Shown here: piece after piece, positions 34,841 to 45,900 of the stretch
Layout of the letters: each line of letters begins with the position of its first letter
How positions within the stretch are numbered: the stretch's first letter is position 1
Assembly (NCBI GenBank): GCA_947574505.1
Contig: CANPJW010000001.1
Location: 124,001 to 188,000, forward strand
Direction: 5' to 3'
From: an uncultured Bacteroides sp.
GTDB taxonomy: Bacteria > Bacteroidota > Bacteroidia > Bacteroidales > Bacteroidaceae
Length of the DNA stretch: 64,000 nucleotides
Translations under genes and position numbers: made by a program
Notes under the pieces: model-generated
The model's input: the letters and a program-made list of their open reading frames with translations, nothing else
What the model was told of the DNA's origin: nothing
Database searches by the model: none

Positions 34841-36189
34841 TCAATTCACATTCAGAATCACTCTTTTATAAGACTTTAGATTAGGCGTTCCATTATCTGT
34901 AAGTTCAAGTATCAAATGTAACTGTTTGCCCGGATTATCCGGTACAATTATCTCCGTCCTCTTCTCATCGACGTGCTTTATAGCCACCTTTGTTTGCACA
35001 CTGCCTGCTTCCCGATATTGCCACCATTGGTAAGACAATGAATTTTTATCAGGGTCAAATGAAGGAGAGGCATCCAGTATTATTTTTTCTCCCGGCCGGA
35101 CTGTGCGTACACTTTCTCCCAATATCCGGGCAACAGGTTGATGATTTGCCTTTGAATATTCATCAGCCACGCACCAGTCGGCACGAGCCGCCCAGTCATT
35201 TTGTATAGCAGGCAACCAACGCTGGAAAGTATAATGCGAATCCGGCACACCGTTTTTCAAATCATTCCCATCTTGCATGTGATTGCCATTTTTATACTCC
35301 GGGCGTCCTCCCCATCCTCCTAATGTATAGTCTGTATGCTGTTCAAGTCCATTACGTATAAGAGGCATAAAAGAAGGAGTATCCCCCTCACTGGTATATT
35401 CCTGAGGATAGGCGGCACACAGTGGTCCGTGCCCATTCTTAATATGGTCAGCCAACCAAGGTTTATCCATGATCTGTTGCAACTCTTTTGAATTTTTACT
35501 AAGTCTGTTCTTAAAATAATAATCCACACTCATGTAATCCCATACATATCTCCATCATGATCCGGTGCGCCCGATTCATAAATAATGATTTCAGGAAGAT
35601 TCTGTTCTATCCATTTTCCACCGCCGTCCTGATACCAAATACAATATAATCTGGCTTTTGATACCGCTTTTGCCCATTCTGCAGCAGAATATTTCTGCTT
35701 GATCTGCCATAAGGCATTGGCCTGGGTGTTGGCTCCACCCCATGCTAAAATATGAACAGGCCTCGGATCAGAATCAAGCAATGTCCTTATGATGAGCTGT
35801 GCCCCCTCGCTATCAGACAGTAAAGGAGGCAATTTATGCAAGTCCTCTCTGTTCTCATTACCAACCGCCAAGACACTTAGCAAATATTCAGCATCGGGAT
35901 AATCGGGATTATGTTTCCTCAAATTAGGCAGACATTCCGCATATTTGGCAATTTGTGATTCGATCCATTTATCTTTACTATGTCCGTCTTTCTGTACCCC
36001 ATTGACTTGAACAATGCCTGCGACATCATAATCAGAAGAATACATAAGAAAACGAATCATAGAACTTTGATCGTCAATCTCACCATCCGTAGTGACAATA
36101 ACCCGGGGCTTCTCCTGCTGTCAGGCAACAGCAGATAACATTGACACAAACAAAAAAACAATACAGCATAAAACAGGGGGCATTTTCAT
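34841..36189 (-). pseudogene. DUF1593 (nucleoside-hydrolase-like) gene, broken by a nonsense codon and a frameshift
   Basis: This would encode an exported protein of about 450 residues. The start at ATG 36189 gives a signal peptide, but codon 23 is TGA (36121-36123). The same frame resumes with QQEKPRVIVTTDGEIDDQSS, the family's conserved start, and runs to a stop at 35530. The last part (from WDYMSVDYYF) is in another frame from about 35540 to 34841. DUF1593 proteins combine a nucleoside-hydrolase-like fold with a C-terminal carbohydrate-associated domain and often occur in pectin PULs. The start lies 17 bp after the PL10-CE8 stop, so it was the last gene of that operon. Confidence 0.85.
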
Positions 36190-36205
36190 ATTACAAACTG
36201 TTAAA

Positions 36206-38347
36206 TTAGTAGGCCAACACATTCCAAAGATCTCTGATACGTTGTTCGGGGTCCCATTTGCCATTGAATGTCCACTTGGCGGTAACGCCATGAAACTCCG
36301 GAGCATTCTCCGCCTCCTTCAAATTATCGTTTAACCAGCCACTATGCCCTCCTTCACGGGTACAACCATAATAATAGGTACGTAGCCCCCACGGACAGGG
36401 ATCAAGCACTTTATCCGAATAAGCATAATGAATATTCCCGTCAAGCACATTCTTCGACATTTTACATTTGATGAGATAAAACTGGGAATCATGATGATAG
36501 CGTCCTAAAAGTGTCGGTGTCTTAGCATCAAATGAAGAATTGGTAATAACCAGTTTCTTGTTCTTGTCACCTCGTCCGTCATGCCAAATCATGGCACGGC
36601 TATCACCATAAAAATGGCAGCGTGTGGCATAGCACCATCCGCGAGGACAAAGAAAATCCACACCCGGACAACGAAGATAGAGATCGGCATGATAATACAT
36701 ACCATTGCTTCCGGGCGCCCACAAGGAAAGGGCATCGTTTCCATCGGCCCATACATTACTGTTGATGATGATGGTACGAGTGGCACGTCCAAAAATCGCC
36801 ATCTGATGGATGGTCGTATTTTCAACGGCAGTTCCGTAATTGTTGTAAACAGTCAGTCCGCTAATAACACAATCATCCGCACCTTCCTGCAACACAATGA
36901 CACCATTGCCTACCGGACGTCCATGATATTCCGTGATGGCACGTGTCTGGGCTGTTTCAGCCAAGACAATCCGCGTACTGTCACGGTTTTCCCCCACCAA
37001 AACAATATTAGGCCTGTCAATAATCACTTTTTGATGATACGTTCCGTTCAACAATAAGATTTTAAAAGGTACTGTCGGAATTTCCGGAGCCTTTTCAATA
37101 GCTGCCTGAATACTCTCTCCCGGCTTTACCACCACATCAAAAGCCGTACGCTCTGCCATGGGACGACGATACATTTCAATAAGCCCGTTTTCATTCGCTC
37201 CTTTGGTTGCCAGACTGATTGCCACTTTATGCTTCGGATCATATTTGTCCGCCCATGCATTGTATATGGCAAAAAGCTCAGCCGGTCTGCTATTGTACCA
37301 ACTATATCCGTTACGACGTTCTGTTCCTATTTCTTCCAAATGGCGACGTGGCAGCCCATCACGGTCACATACATACGGTTCACAATATTTCAAATCATAA
37401 TAACGCGCCCAAATAGGCTTGGCTTGAGGATCTTCCACAAGACGAGTATCCCGCTCACCATTTGCCAGCACGATACGCTCGCATTTCAAACCGGTAAGTT
37501 TATACCTGTCAAACCATTTCATGGCTCCGTGAACCGCCCGCTTCACACGTGCGTCGGGTGCAGGTAATTCCATGAGCAGACGCACAATTCCGGCACTCTC
37601 CGCCGAACAATAAGACGGCAACTCATATGCACGTGCCGGTGCAGGCTTCAATGTTTCCCTATCATTCTGCTGACACCACACAGAAGGTTCTCCATCCTTT
37701 ATAATTTGTGTAGCCAGTATACACTCTATTCCTTTATTAAAGGCTTTTCCCAAACGTACACACAAAGTCTTGTCTATCAAATCATCCTCATAAGGCGCTT
37801 TGTGATTCATCATATCACGTATCATATTCAATGTATTGACAATGGCATCGTCATTAAAAGTAATATGTACCTGATAACCACGCGGACCGGGCCAGAATTG
37901 CGGCCATCCTCCGTTTTCGTATTGACCACTCAGCAAATATTCCACTCCCTGGAGGAAAGCATCCCGATAACGTATATCCTTAGTCTGCCTATAAAGACGG
38001 GCTAAAAAAATCATCTGGGCAGTTGTGGCATTATTATCTATCGTAGAATCATCACGACGTGATTTATCCTTTATCACTTTAGCCAGCTCTTTATCATTCA
38101 TGCGGCGGGCCATATCTATATTCTTCGGCCAACCGCCCGTACAGCGTTGAAAAGCCAATACATTTTCAGCAATCCGCCGAGCTTCATCTGTCAGAAAGAA
38201 AGAATCCTGCTCCATACGTGCTATTTGTTTCCATTCCTTAGGATACGACTCATTATCCTTTTTATGAGCTCTTTGCTGCGCAAAGGAGCCGGTTGCCATG
38301 GCAAAAGCCATAAAGCCAATAAACACTTTTTTGAATGTATTTTTCAT
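36206..38347 (-). CDS. Bifunctional pectate lyase (PL10) and pectin methylesterase (CE8)
   Basis: A 713-residue secreted enzyme with signal peptide 1-23. Residues about 40-370 are a PL10 pectate lyase: TGGWPKNIDMARR, NGGWPQFWPGPRGYQVHITFNDDAIVN and KPIWARYYDL match that family's conserved segments. Residues about 400-710 are a CE8 pectinesterase beta-helix. FGRATRTIIINSNVW, GVDFLCPRGWCYATRCHFYG and the later IWHDGRGD carry the expected Asp and Arg sites. One chain would thus de-esterify homogalacturonan and cleave it by beta-elimination. The unsaturated products match KduI/KduD. A -7 box lies at 38380-38387, and the DUF1593 gene follows 17 bp later. Confidence 0.88.
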   Translation of the reverse strand: MKNTFKKVFIGFMAFAMATGSFAQQRAHKKDNESYPKEWKQIARMEQDSFFLTDEARRIAENVLAFQRCTGGWPKNIDMARRMNDKELAKVIKDKSRRDDSTIDNNATTAQMIFLARLYRQTKDIRYRDAFLQGVEYLLSGQYENGGWPQFWPGPRGYQVHITFNDDAIVNTLNMIRDMMNHKAPYEDDLIDKTLCVRLGKAFNKGIECILATQIIKDGEPSVWCQQNDRETLKPAPARAYELPSYCSAESAGIVRLLMELPAPDARVKRAVHGAMKWFDRYKLTGLKCERIVLANGERDTRLVEDPQAKPIWARYYDLKYCEPYVCDRDGLPRRHLEEIGTERRNGYSWYNSRPAELFAIYNAWADKYDPKHKVAISLATKGANENGLIEMYRRPMAERTAFDVVVKPGESIQAAIEKAPEIPTVPFKILLLNGTYHQKVIIDRPNIVLVGENRDSTRIVLAETAQTRAITEYHGRPVGNGVIVLQEGADDCVISGLTVYNNYGTAVENTTIHQMAIFGRATRTIIINSNVWADGNDALSLWAPGSNGMYYHADLYLRCPGVDFLCPRGWCYATRCHFYGDSRAMIWHDGRGDKNKKLVITNSSFDAKTPTLLGRYHHDSQFYLIKCKMSKNVLDGNIHYAYSDKVLDPCPWGLRTYYYGCTREGGHSGWLNDNLKEAENAPEFHGVTAKWTFNGKWDPEQRIRDLWNVLAY

Positions 38348-38379
38348 TATTCCTATATGTTTTGATAAAAACCAGCAAA

Positions 38380-38387
38380 CAAAATTA
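38380..38387 (-). promoter_or_regulatory. Possible -7 box of the PL10-CE8 gene
   Basis: TAATTTTG on the minus strand fits the consensus and lies 32 nt before the ATG at 38347. No good -33 element is visible. Confidence 0.45.
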
Positions 38388-38497
38388 TGCGTTTTCCAAT
38401 CTGAATACAGAGAATATTTGGTCTTTTTCAGGCAGATTTTGCACAGACATCATCAAACCTATACAATTTTTGATACTCTGCCCCTTTACCTATACAT

Positions 38498-38529
38498 AAA
38501 AAAGCCTATCTATCACAGATCGGCTTTTC
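38498..38529 (-). terminator. Terminator downstream of the beta-helix lipoprotein gene
   Basis: AAAAGCC-ATCT pairs with AGAT-GGCTTTT with one mismatch in the stem. On the minus strand it is followed by TTTTTT. It ends the SusC/SusD/lipoprotein transcript 86 bp after the last stop. Confidence 0.75.
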
Positions 38530-38615
38530 TATCAAATATCTGTCTTTCAAAATCCAAAGATTCTCAGAAGACATTCACATTATAATAACTATAAAACTTA
38601 TCAAACCCCATTCTA

Positions 38616-40928
38616 CTATCTAGCAGAACCATTACGCCATTTAGCCGCACCAATGTTCAACTGATAAATTTTTGACTCCATAACTTTACCTGTCTGATTG
38701 TAATACAAGTTTACACCATGCTCTCCAGCCGTACCATCAAGTGCATCTGCACGATGCATATATTGATCGTTATCAGCAGTAGCCTTATGTGGTGGATTTG
38801 GACTTACCATCAGTTCTAATGGAGAAATATCATCAACAAAAACTTCCAATGTTCCATTTAAAGTAGCAGAACCATTGTTGACCAAGGTGCCAAAATTATT
38901 TTTAGTCGCAGTCCATGGATTATTGCTAAAAATTTGTCCGTTGGATAAAAAAGTATTTGTAGAATAATTATTGTCAAAATTCAATGTCACATGTCCGGCT
39001 GTACCGTCTGCCATAGTCATTGTCTTACGGATATCAGCTCCTGCCATAGTCATCTTTCGGACATCACCGTCCTGCTTGGTCAAAACAATCAGGTTATTTT
39101 TCACCGTATAAGTACTTCCATCTGGAATATTACGCATATTGAAAATATTTCCTGCCGCACGAGTGTTCCAGTTAACCAAAGTATTGTTTTCAAACGTTAT
39201 ATTCCATGCCCCTCCCTTCCATGCACTCTGCTTGGTTTCACTGAAAAATGAAGGGAACGGACAATCATAGAAAGTGTTTCCACGAACCACAAAGTCCTTA
39301 TATAAATTAGAATTCGCATTATTCCCGGAACCGGCAATCCATGGATAACCTCCGGCACCATTACTATAATAGCCACAGTCAAAGAACTGGTTATCCTCTA
39401 TCAAGACATGATCCCAAATTTTGTAATTAGGCCCCTGCTCACGAATGAACCCACGTACCAGACGCTTGAAAGTACAATTTTTCACCACAAAACTTTCCAA
39501 ATGTACAGCCATACCATTAGAAAACATATTAATGAAATAATTACCTGTAGCCGAACCCAAACCGGCAACATTATCACCATAAGTAAGAGCCATTGGACAA
39601 TCGAAATCAATATCATAAAATTCGAGCATCTTCATATAAATTTCTCCTCCTTCTCCAGCTTGTGGCTGGCGCCCGAACATCAAATTCATAGAATTAACAT
39701 TAGTACCTGTCATATGCATACCACCTAACAATACTTTAGCACGTTTACCTGCTGCTACATCCTCAGGACGAGTACGAAGAACAAAACCTTTGCAGGTAGT
39801 TAAATTATCAAACATACAATAAGTCTTTCCACCTTCCAAATAATAAGTCTGTCCTTCGGCTAAATTTACATCGGAAATGAAGTCTGTTAAAAGGAAATCA
39901 ATACGCATTGCATTGTATTTCAGAGCAGCCTCGTGCTGTATCAAAGCATTTTGATAAGCTTCATCTGAATCAAACCGGTCACGACTTGGAGCACTTAAGT
40001 CATGAGTTACTAAAATAGGCTCTCCCGGTTCTCCGTCTGAGCGGGCAGAACAAGTATTGTAATATGCATCCCATTTTACCTTCACATTCTCGTTGCGAAC
40101 ATTAATCACATAAACAGAGTTTTTCTGAAGTCCGTCAATATCTACATATCCCTTTTCAAAATCCTCATCGGTTAATTTATATTTTCTCCATTTTTCATTC
40201 ACTGTTGATTCAGGATTATTAGGAGACGGATCTACTTCCAACCACTGATAAACAAAATTATCGTTAGCATCAAGCTGAAATTTTTCACGATAAATAGCCT
40301 TATCATCGTCTGATACCCCTTCTGTTACAGTTTTGAAAGCACGATTCAACATCACACGCATAGTAGTCTGTGTAGTCTTAGAAGCATCTACATAGACACA
40401 GAATGGAGTTGCATATCGATCAGAAGTGGTAATGCCCATCCATTCTGCCCACTGTCTGCCATCACCATGTCCATACCATTTGGATGCATGTGAAAAATCA
40501 GTCACATTATCATCTTTTGTTGATAACACGCGAATAGCAAAACGATAATCAGTGGAATACTGTTGATCTTTAATAACTAAATCAAGGACCTCCGGTCCTA
40601 CAATGGTATCTAGTAACAAAAGACCGTTTTCGGCAGATGTACCCCAAGCATCTGCACCACCCGAAACATTTGGCTGTAGTGCCTGACGAATCTGGTAGCC
40701 CGCACAGTTATTCACTCCATACCAATAAAGATGAATATCATTGCCATTCGGTCCCTCTGCTTTACAATTATAAGCATAGTCATCCCCTTTTCCTCTATTA
40801 TTATCACAAATGAACATAGTCATCCATTCTCTATCTATATTTGCCATTCCTTTCTCATCATCAGAACACGAAATACATGAGAAACCTGAAAATAACATTA
40901 ATGCATATAAAAATATTTTTTTCATCAT
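38616..40928 (-). CDS. Surface lipoprotein with right-handed beta-helix (DUF5123/DUF4957-like), probable glycan-binding protein
   Basis: A 770-residue lipoprotein: the signal peptide ends in SCISC, followed by SDDEKG, a surface-export-like acidic stretch. Residues about 50-330 look like fibronectin-type III/beta-sandwich domains. Residues about 340-700 contain repeated short strands and Asn-rich turns of a parallel beta-helix (for example FENNTLVNW, VRGNTFYDC and VKNNLIVL). It follows SusD by 16 bp, the position of surface glycan-binding proteins in PULs. Lyase activity cannot be excluded because pectate lyases share the fold. ATGs at 40928 and 40925 are both possible. Confidence 0.8.
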   Translation of the reverse strand: MMKKIFLYALMLFSGFSCISCSDDEKGMANIDREWMTMFICDNNRGKGDDYAYNCKAEGPNGNDIHLYWYGVNNCAGYQIRQALQPNVSGGADAWGTSAENGLLLLDTIVGPEVLDLVIKDQQYSTDYRFAIRVLSTKDDNVTDFSHASKWYGHGDGRQWAEWMGITTSDRYATPFCVYVDASKTTQTTMRVMLNRAFKTVTEGVSDDDKAIYREKFQLDANDNFVYQWLEVDPSPNNPESTVNEKWRKYKLTDEDFEKGYVDIDGLQKNSVYVINVRNENVKVKWDAYYNTCSARSDGEPGEPILVTHDLSAPSRDRFDSDEAYQNALIQHEAALKYNAMRIDFLLTDFISDVNLAEGQTYYLEGGKTYCMFDNLTTCKGFVLRTRPEDVAAGKRAKVLLGGMHMTGTNVNSMNLMFGRQPQAGEGGEIYMKMLEFYDIDFDCPMALTYGDNVAGLGSATGNYFINMFSNGMAVHLESFVVKNCTFKRLVRGFIREQGPNYKIWDHVLIEDNQFFDCGYYSNGAGGYPWIAGSGNNANSNLYKDFVVRGNTFYDCPFPSFFSETKQSAWKGGAWNITFENNTLVNWNTRAAGNIFNMRNIPDGSTYTVKNNLIVLTKQDGDVRKMTMAGADIRKTMTMADGTAGHVTLNFDNNYSTNTFLSNGQIFSNNPWTATKNNFGTLVNNGSATLNGTLEVFVDDISPLELMVSPNPPHKATADNDQYMHRADALDGTAGEHGVNLYYNQTGKVMESKIYQLNIGAAKWRNGSAR

Positions 40929-40944
40929 TCTGTCCTTTTATAAA

Positions 40945-42984
40945 TTATTTATAGCCATAATAGTTCTTGTATACACCTGCTGAGCGTTGGATAGCCGCAT
41001 TAGGATAAGGTAAAATATAACGTACAGGAGGTAAATCATTCACCTCAGGAACAGAATTACCATCCAGTGGTGATTCTGTTCCATCTTTGACCAACACAAT
41101 CATTCCTTGTTCTGTATGACGAATATATCCATAGAATGAATATTTACATTGGTTAGTAGGCTCCGAATCATTGCTCCACTGATAAAATTCCGCCATCTTC
41201 CAAGTTGCTCCATCAACAGCTACCAAAGCTGTCGCTGGTTGATTAGCTGATTTGTAAGGATTATAAATATAGAGCATATCCAATATCTTATTGGGATAAG
41301 GATAGCCATAAACTTGATTTACATCCACACGCCATTCAACCGTTTGTGGAAGAACATGGTAATACATAGATTCGGGAAGATCATCCAAATAAGCACTACC
41401 ATCATGTTCAGCTATATCATCTTCGAAGCCAGTAGAAGAACCGGCATTAGACATTCCTACAGAAAGATAGCGCAAAAAACTATAAACAATTTCCTGTCCA
41501 TAAAGATTATTACGGACAAGATCTCTCCAGCGCATATTCTCACCCGCAAACTCCCATTTACGTTCATCAAGCACGGCTTTCAAAAAAGTTTCTTTAGAAG
41601 AAGCCACCTGAGCAATATAGGCAGAAACAACACTTTGGTCATCGAATGCCCGTGCATGGACTTGACGAAGTGACTCCTGAGCAGTGGCAGTAGGTCCTTC
41701 CAACTCATTAACAGCTTCGGCATTCATCAACAAAACATCCGTATAACGCATATAAGGGAAGTTAATACCTGTATTACTGGCACTCAAATTGGTAAACTGT
41801 CCCGCATTCGCCCATAATTTAGACCATTTATTATTATGGACAGTATAATCCGCACGAATCATACAAGAATCCTGAGTAGCATTATTAGCACTGTTACCAT
41901 AATACCAAAGTCCATTAATAAAATCTCGACGCTTATCATTCTCATCGAATGAATAACGGTAAAAAGCACTCAAACGTATATCACCTTTAGATTCTCCCCA
42001 TACATTCTTACCCAATGTCTTTCCTTCATTAACGGTTGATGTAGGTCCTTGGGAATACCCTGTATTACCTGTAGACTCCTTAGCAAAAGGAATCTCAAAA
42101 ATAGGATCACCTTTAGCAATAATTTCAAAATTGCTTTCCTTGGTAAAAATATCTTGATAAGAAGTGCCTACAGAGTGTGTCCCCGAAGCAATAACCAGGC
42201 TAGTATATTCTTTTACGATTTGATAATACTTCTGATAATCTTCCGGACGTTTCATCACACCATAACTATTTGCATTATTTTTATCCGGATGAAGTGAATA
42301 ACCTCCGGCAGTCAATGCAATACGTGCAATTAATGCCCAAGCAAACTCCTTAGACGCACGTTCTACTGTTGTTGTTGTAGTAGAAGACATCTTAGGAGCA
42401 ATATCCTGCAAATCTTCAATAAGTTTATTTTGGATTTCTTCGCGATTCATTACAGGAATCACATAATTATCACCTAATTGTGAGGCTGGCAGGAAAGTGA
42501 AAGGAATATCCCCGAACATCACTACCAGATCATGATAAACCATAGCACGAAGACACTTGGCTTCGCCCAACATCTGCATAACAGCGGTATTCTCTTCATT
42601 ATAAAGCGGACCAGTTTCTACACCCCGGATAAAACGGTTAGCATCTTCAATAGCTTTATAAGAAGCTCTCCAATATTTATCAATTTCGCCACCTTGATCG
42701 TCACAATCAAAACGTGCATAGCTATTATGGGTTGCTACATTACCTGTATACATCTGCATATCAACATCACTGTTCAAATTAAAAGTTTTCTGATAGGCAC
42801 TGCCATAAAGATCACCTACCAAGATAGAAGCATAAACACCGTTCAACGCACGGCTAATTTCTGTTTCTTGGCTGAACACAAAGTCCTCATTGTAACTTGA
42901 TGGAGAATCCACGTCAAGGAAATCATTGCATGATATTAGAGTCAAAGTTGCTAATCCTATTATTAAAGTATTTTTTAATTTCAT
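40945..42984 (-). CDS. SusD/RagB-family outer-membrane glycan-binding lipoprotein
   Basis: A 679-residue surface lipoprotein (lipobox LISC, Cys19, then NDFLDVDSPS). It shows the SusD order: an N-terminal TPR-like helical region (ISRALNGVYASIL and YKAIEDANRFIRG), then the RagB C-terminal region (FPYMRYTDVLLMNAEAVNEL and LDERKWEFAGENMRWRDLVR). It would form a lid on the partner SusC and bind oligosaccharide at the cell surface. It is larger than typical SusD proteins (about 550), with a C-terminal extension. The SusC partner lies 12 bp upstream and the beta-helix lipoprotein 16 bp downstream. Confidence 0.93.
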   Translation of the reverse strand: MKLKNTLIIGLATLTLISCNDFLDVDSPSSYNEDFVFSQETEISRALNGVYASILVGDLYGSAYQKTFNLNSDVDMQMYTGNVATHNSYARFDCDDQGGEIDKYWRASYKAIEDANRFIRGVETGPLYNEENTAVMQMLGEAKCLRAMVYHDLVVMFGDIPFTFLPASQLGDNYVIPVMNREEIQNKLIEDLQDIAPKMSSTTTTTVERASKEFAWALIARIALTAGGYSLHPDKNNANSYGVMKRPEDYQKYYQIVKEYTSLVIASGTHSVGTSYQDIFTKESNFEIIAKGDPIFEIPFAKESTGNTGYSQGPTSTVNEGKTLGKNVWGESKGDIRLSAFYRYSFDENDKRRDFINGLWYYGNSANNATQDSCMIRADYTVHNNKWSKLWANAGQFTNLSASNTGINFPYMRYTDVLLMNAEAVNELEGPTATAQESLRQVHARAFDDQSVVSAYIAQVASSKETFLKAVLDERKWEFAGENMRWRDLVRNNLYGQEIVYSFLRYLSVGMSNAGSSTGFEDDIAEHDGSAYLDDLPESMYYHVLPQTVEWRVDVNQVYGYPYPNKILDMLYIYNPYKSANQPATALVAVDGATWKMAEFYQWSNDSEPTNQCKYSFYGYIRHTEQGMIVLVKDGTESPLDGNSVPEVNDLPPVRYILPYPNAAIQRSAGVYKNYYGYK

Positions 42985-42996
42985 GTGCTTTCAAAT

Positions 42997-45900
42997 TTAG
43001 AATGTAATATTAGTACCTAGTACAAAACTGCGACTACGTGGGTAACGGTTATAGTCCATACCACAAGTTAATCCTGTCTGAATATCCACTTCAGGATCAT
43101 AACCCGAATACCCAGTAATAATAAACAAATTAGAGGCTGACACATAAAAACGAGCTTTCGAAATCCCCCATTTAGAAGTCAGATTTCCAGGTAACGTATA
43201 GCCAACAGTCAAATCCTGACAACGCAGAAACGATCCATCCTCGATAAAATAGGAATGAGTTATTTTTTTTGTCACATCCGTCGGATTCCAAAGTGTCCTA
43301 CCTTCGTTTAATTCACGGTACATATCCAACGAACCATCAATATAGTAACATTTGTACAAGCATTCGCCATCACCATCACGGGTATAACGCCAACCTTTGT
43401 CGGCAAATGTGGAAAGCACATTGTAGAACTTATTCTTATTGCTTTCGGATGAGGAAAGCTGGTAAGCTGTCGCATTATTCACATCAAAATCAAGCATAAA
43501 GTTGAAGTTCATGGCAAAATCAAAACCCTTCCATTGTCCGCTTAATCCAAAACCTCCTTGCACTTTTGGATTGGTATTACCTATAACAGTACGGTCATCT
43601 TCTGTGATATATCCGTCACCATTCAAATCCTTGAACTTGACTTTGCCCGGCAGAGTAGCTATGCCTGAATTAGAATCTCCTGAAATCTGATTGATTATTG
43701 TTTTTGGATGTTCCACACCGTCTGCATCCATAATAGGTGCATCTTTCGAAGTTCCGTTTTCAGCGGCCGTTGATCCCCAAGGTACTGCTTGCAAGTTATT
43801 AGTGGGATCAAAATAGAATTCATCCATTGAATATAAACCATCATATACAAAACCATAAATAAGTCCTACTTGGTCACCCACCTTCAAACAATAATCATTG
43901 TAACTTGATTTCCAACGGTTATTCTGATCCCAAATCACATTGTCTGTACCATTTAATTTATCAACTTTCATTTTATTCATACCTAAAGAAAGATTTGCGG
44001 AAAGCACATAATCCCTGCCACTGAGAATATCTCCTGATATAGTTAATTCAACCCCTTTATTAGTTACTTGTCCAATATTTTGCATCTGACTTACATAACC
44101 AGTTGCTGAAGGAATGTCCGATTTATAAAGTAAATCTTTCGTCGTATTCCAATAAATCTCCGGAGTAACAGTGAGACGACCATTAAAAAGCGTGATATCA
44201 GCAGCAAGATTACGAGTTAATGTAGTTTCCCATTTAATATTTTTATTGGCAAAAGTAGTACCCCCTTGATTACCATACCATTGCTCTCCAAACTGAGTTG
44301 CTTCTCCAAATCCAGGTCCGCCGGTAGAATTAACAGTATATAAATAACGCCACATATCATCACTGATACGATTATTTCCTGCCAACCCTATAGCTGCACG
44401 AAGTTTTAACTGATCAATCCATTTTATATCTTCCATAAACTTTTCTTCTGAAAGCACCCAAGCACCTGATACTGAAGGGAAATATCCCCATTGATTACCT
44501 GGAGCAAATTTAGTGGAACCATCAGCACGCATAGTTACAGAGAGTAAGTATTTGTGGTTATAGTTATAACTTGCCTGCCCAAAGAAAGAAGCAGTGCGAT
44601 CTGGAGTCGAAAGTGATGAAGTTGACTCCTGCGGTGTACCGAATCCCATATTATCCCAAGCCTGTCCAGCCTCAAATGCACGTGGGAAATAACGATTCTT
44701 TTGGAAGTTCTTCTTATTTTGGCTATGATAAATTTCTTGCCCCAATAACATGGAAAAATTATGCTTATCTTTAATAGAAAAGCCATAAGATGCCGTGTTA
44801 GTCCAAATATATTTAAAAGACTGATCTTTCTGAATACTTGCTACAGGCAACGAATTATTTTTTGTACCTTCACCTGTCAAGGCACCCCAAAAACGATATT
44901 GATCTTTCCAGTTTAAACTAAGAGTGGCTTCTGTACGAAGCACCAATCCTTTAACAGGCTTCCATTCCAATGAAATAGCATTAGTATAGTTATAAGCATA
45001 CTTATTCTGTTGATTAATGGCAATATCACTTTTCGGATTAGTATAAGTAAACAATGCTTCTTCATCAGGGTCAGCATAAGAAGGATCTATATATCCGAAT
45101 TCACGTAATCCGTTAGTGGGTCTATAACGGAGTACATCAATAATACCGCCTGTACCAATATTATCACCTCCAGCTCCTTGATCACGGCGAAACGTAAATT
45201 TAGGATTGATATGCAATGTCAAATTTTTAGTTATATCAATAGCTGTCTTGATATTCAAATTGGTACGGCGCACACCCGACCCCATAATAATACCTTTATC
45301 TTCGCTTTGAGTAAGAGAAGCAGTGAAGCGCATCTTATCTGTACCTCCACCAATAGTTACATTAGTAGAATAATTGATAGGATTCTCTCCCATTACCTCA
45401 TCCTGCCAGTCATGAGTAGGCAAAGAATAATACATATCCAAATCTTGCGGATTGCCAAAATTAGCACGGAAAAATTTGGCATTGCTAGAACGGCTACCAT
45501 TACACGCCGACCATTCATATTGATAACGTGCAAACTCTGCTGAATTCATTAAATCTAATTTTTTAGACAAATGACTAGTAGACAAATGGGCATTGAAACT
45601 TACCTGTATTTTTCCAGCTTTGGCCGATTTAGTAGTAACAACCACTACACCATTACCGCCCTTAGCTCCATAGATTGCCGTGATAGAAGCATCTTTCAAT
45701 ACATCAATAGAAGCAATGTCTGTAGGAGGAATATCATTGATGTTATCCACCTGAAAACCATCGACAATGTAAAGAGGATCATTGCTCTGGGTCACAGACG
45801 TACCTCCACGAACACGAATGTTAATATCTGCCCCTGGAGCACCATCGACCGTAGTTACTTGCACACCAGCTATTTTTCCCTGCAAAGCCACAGCGGCTGA

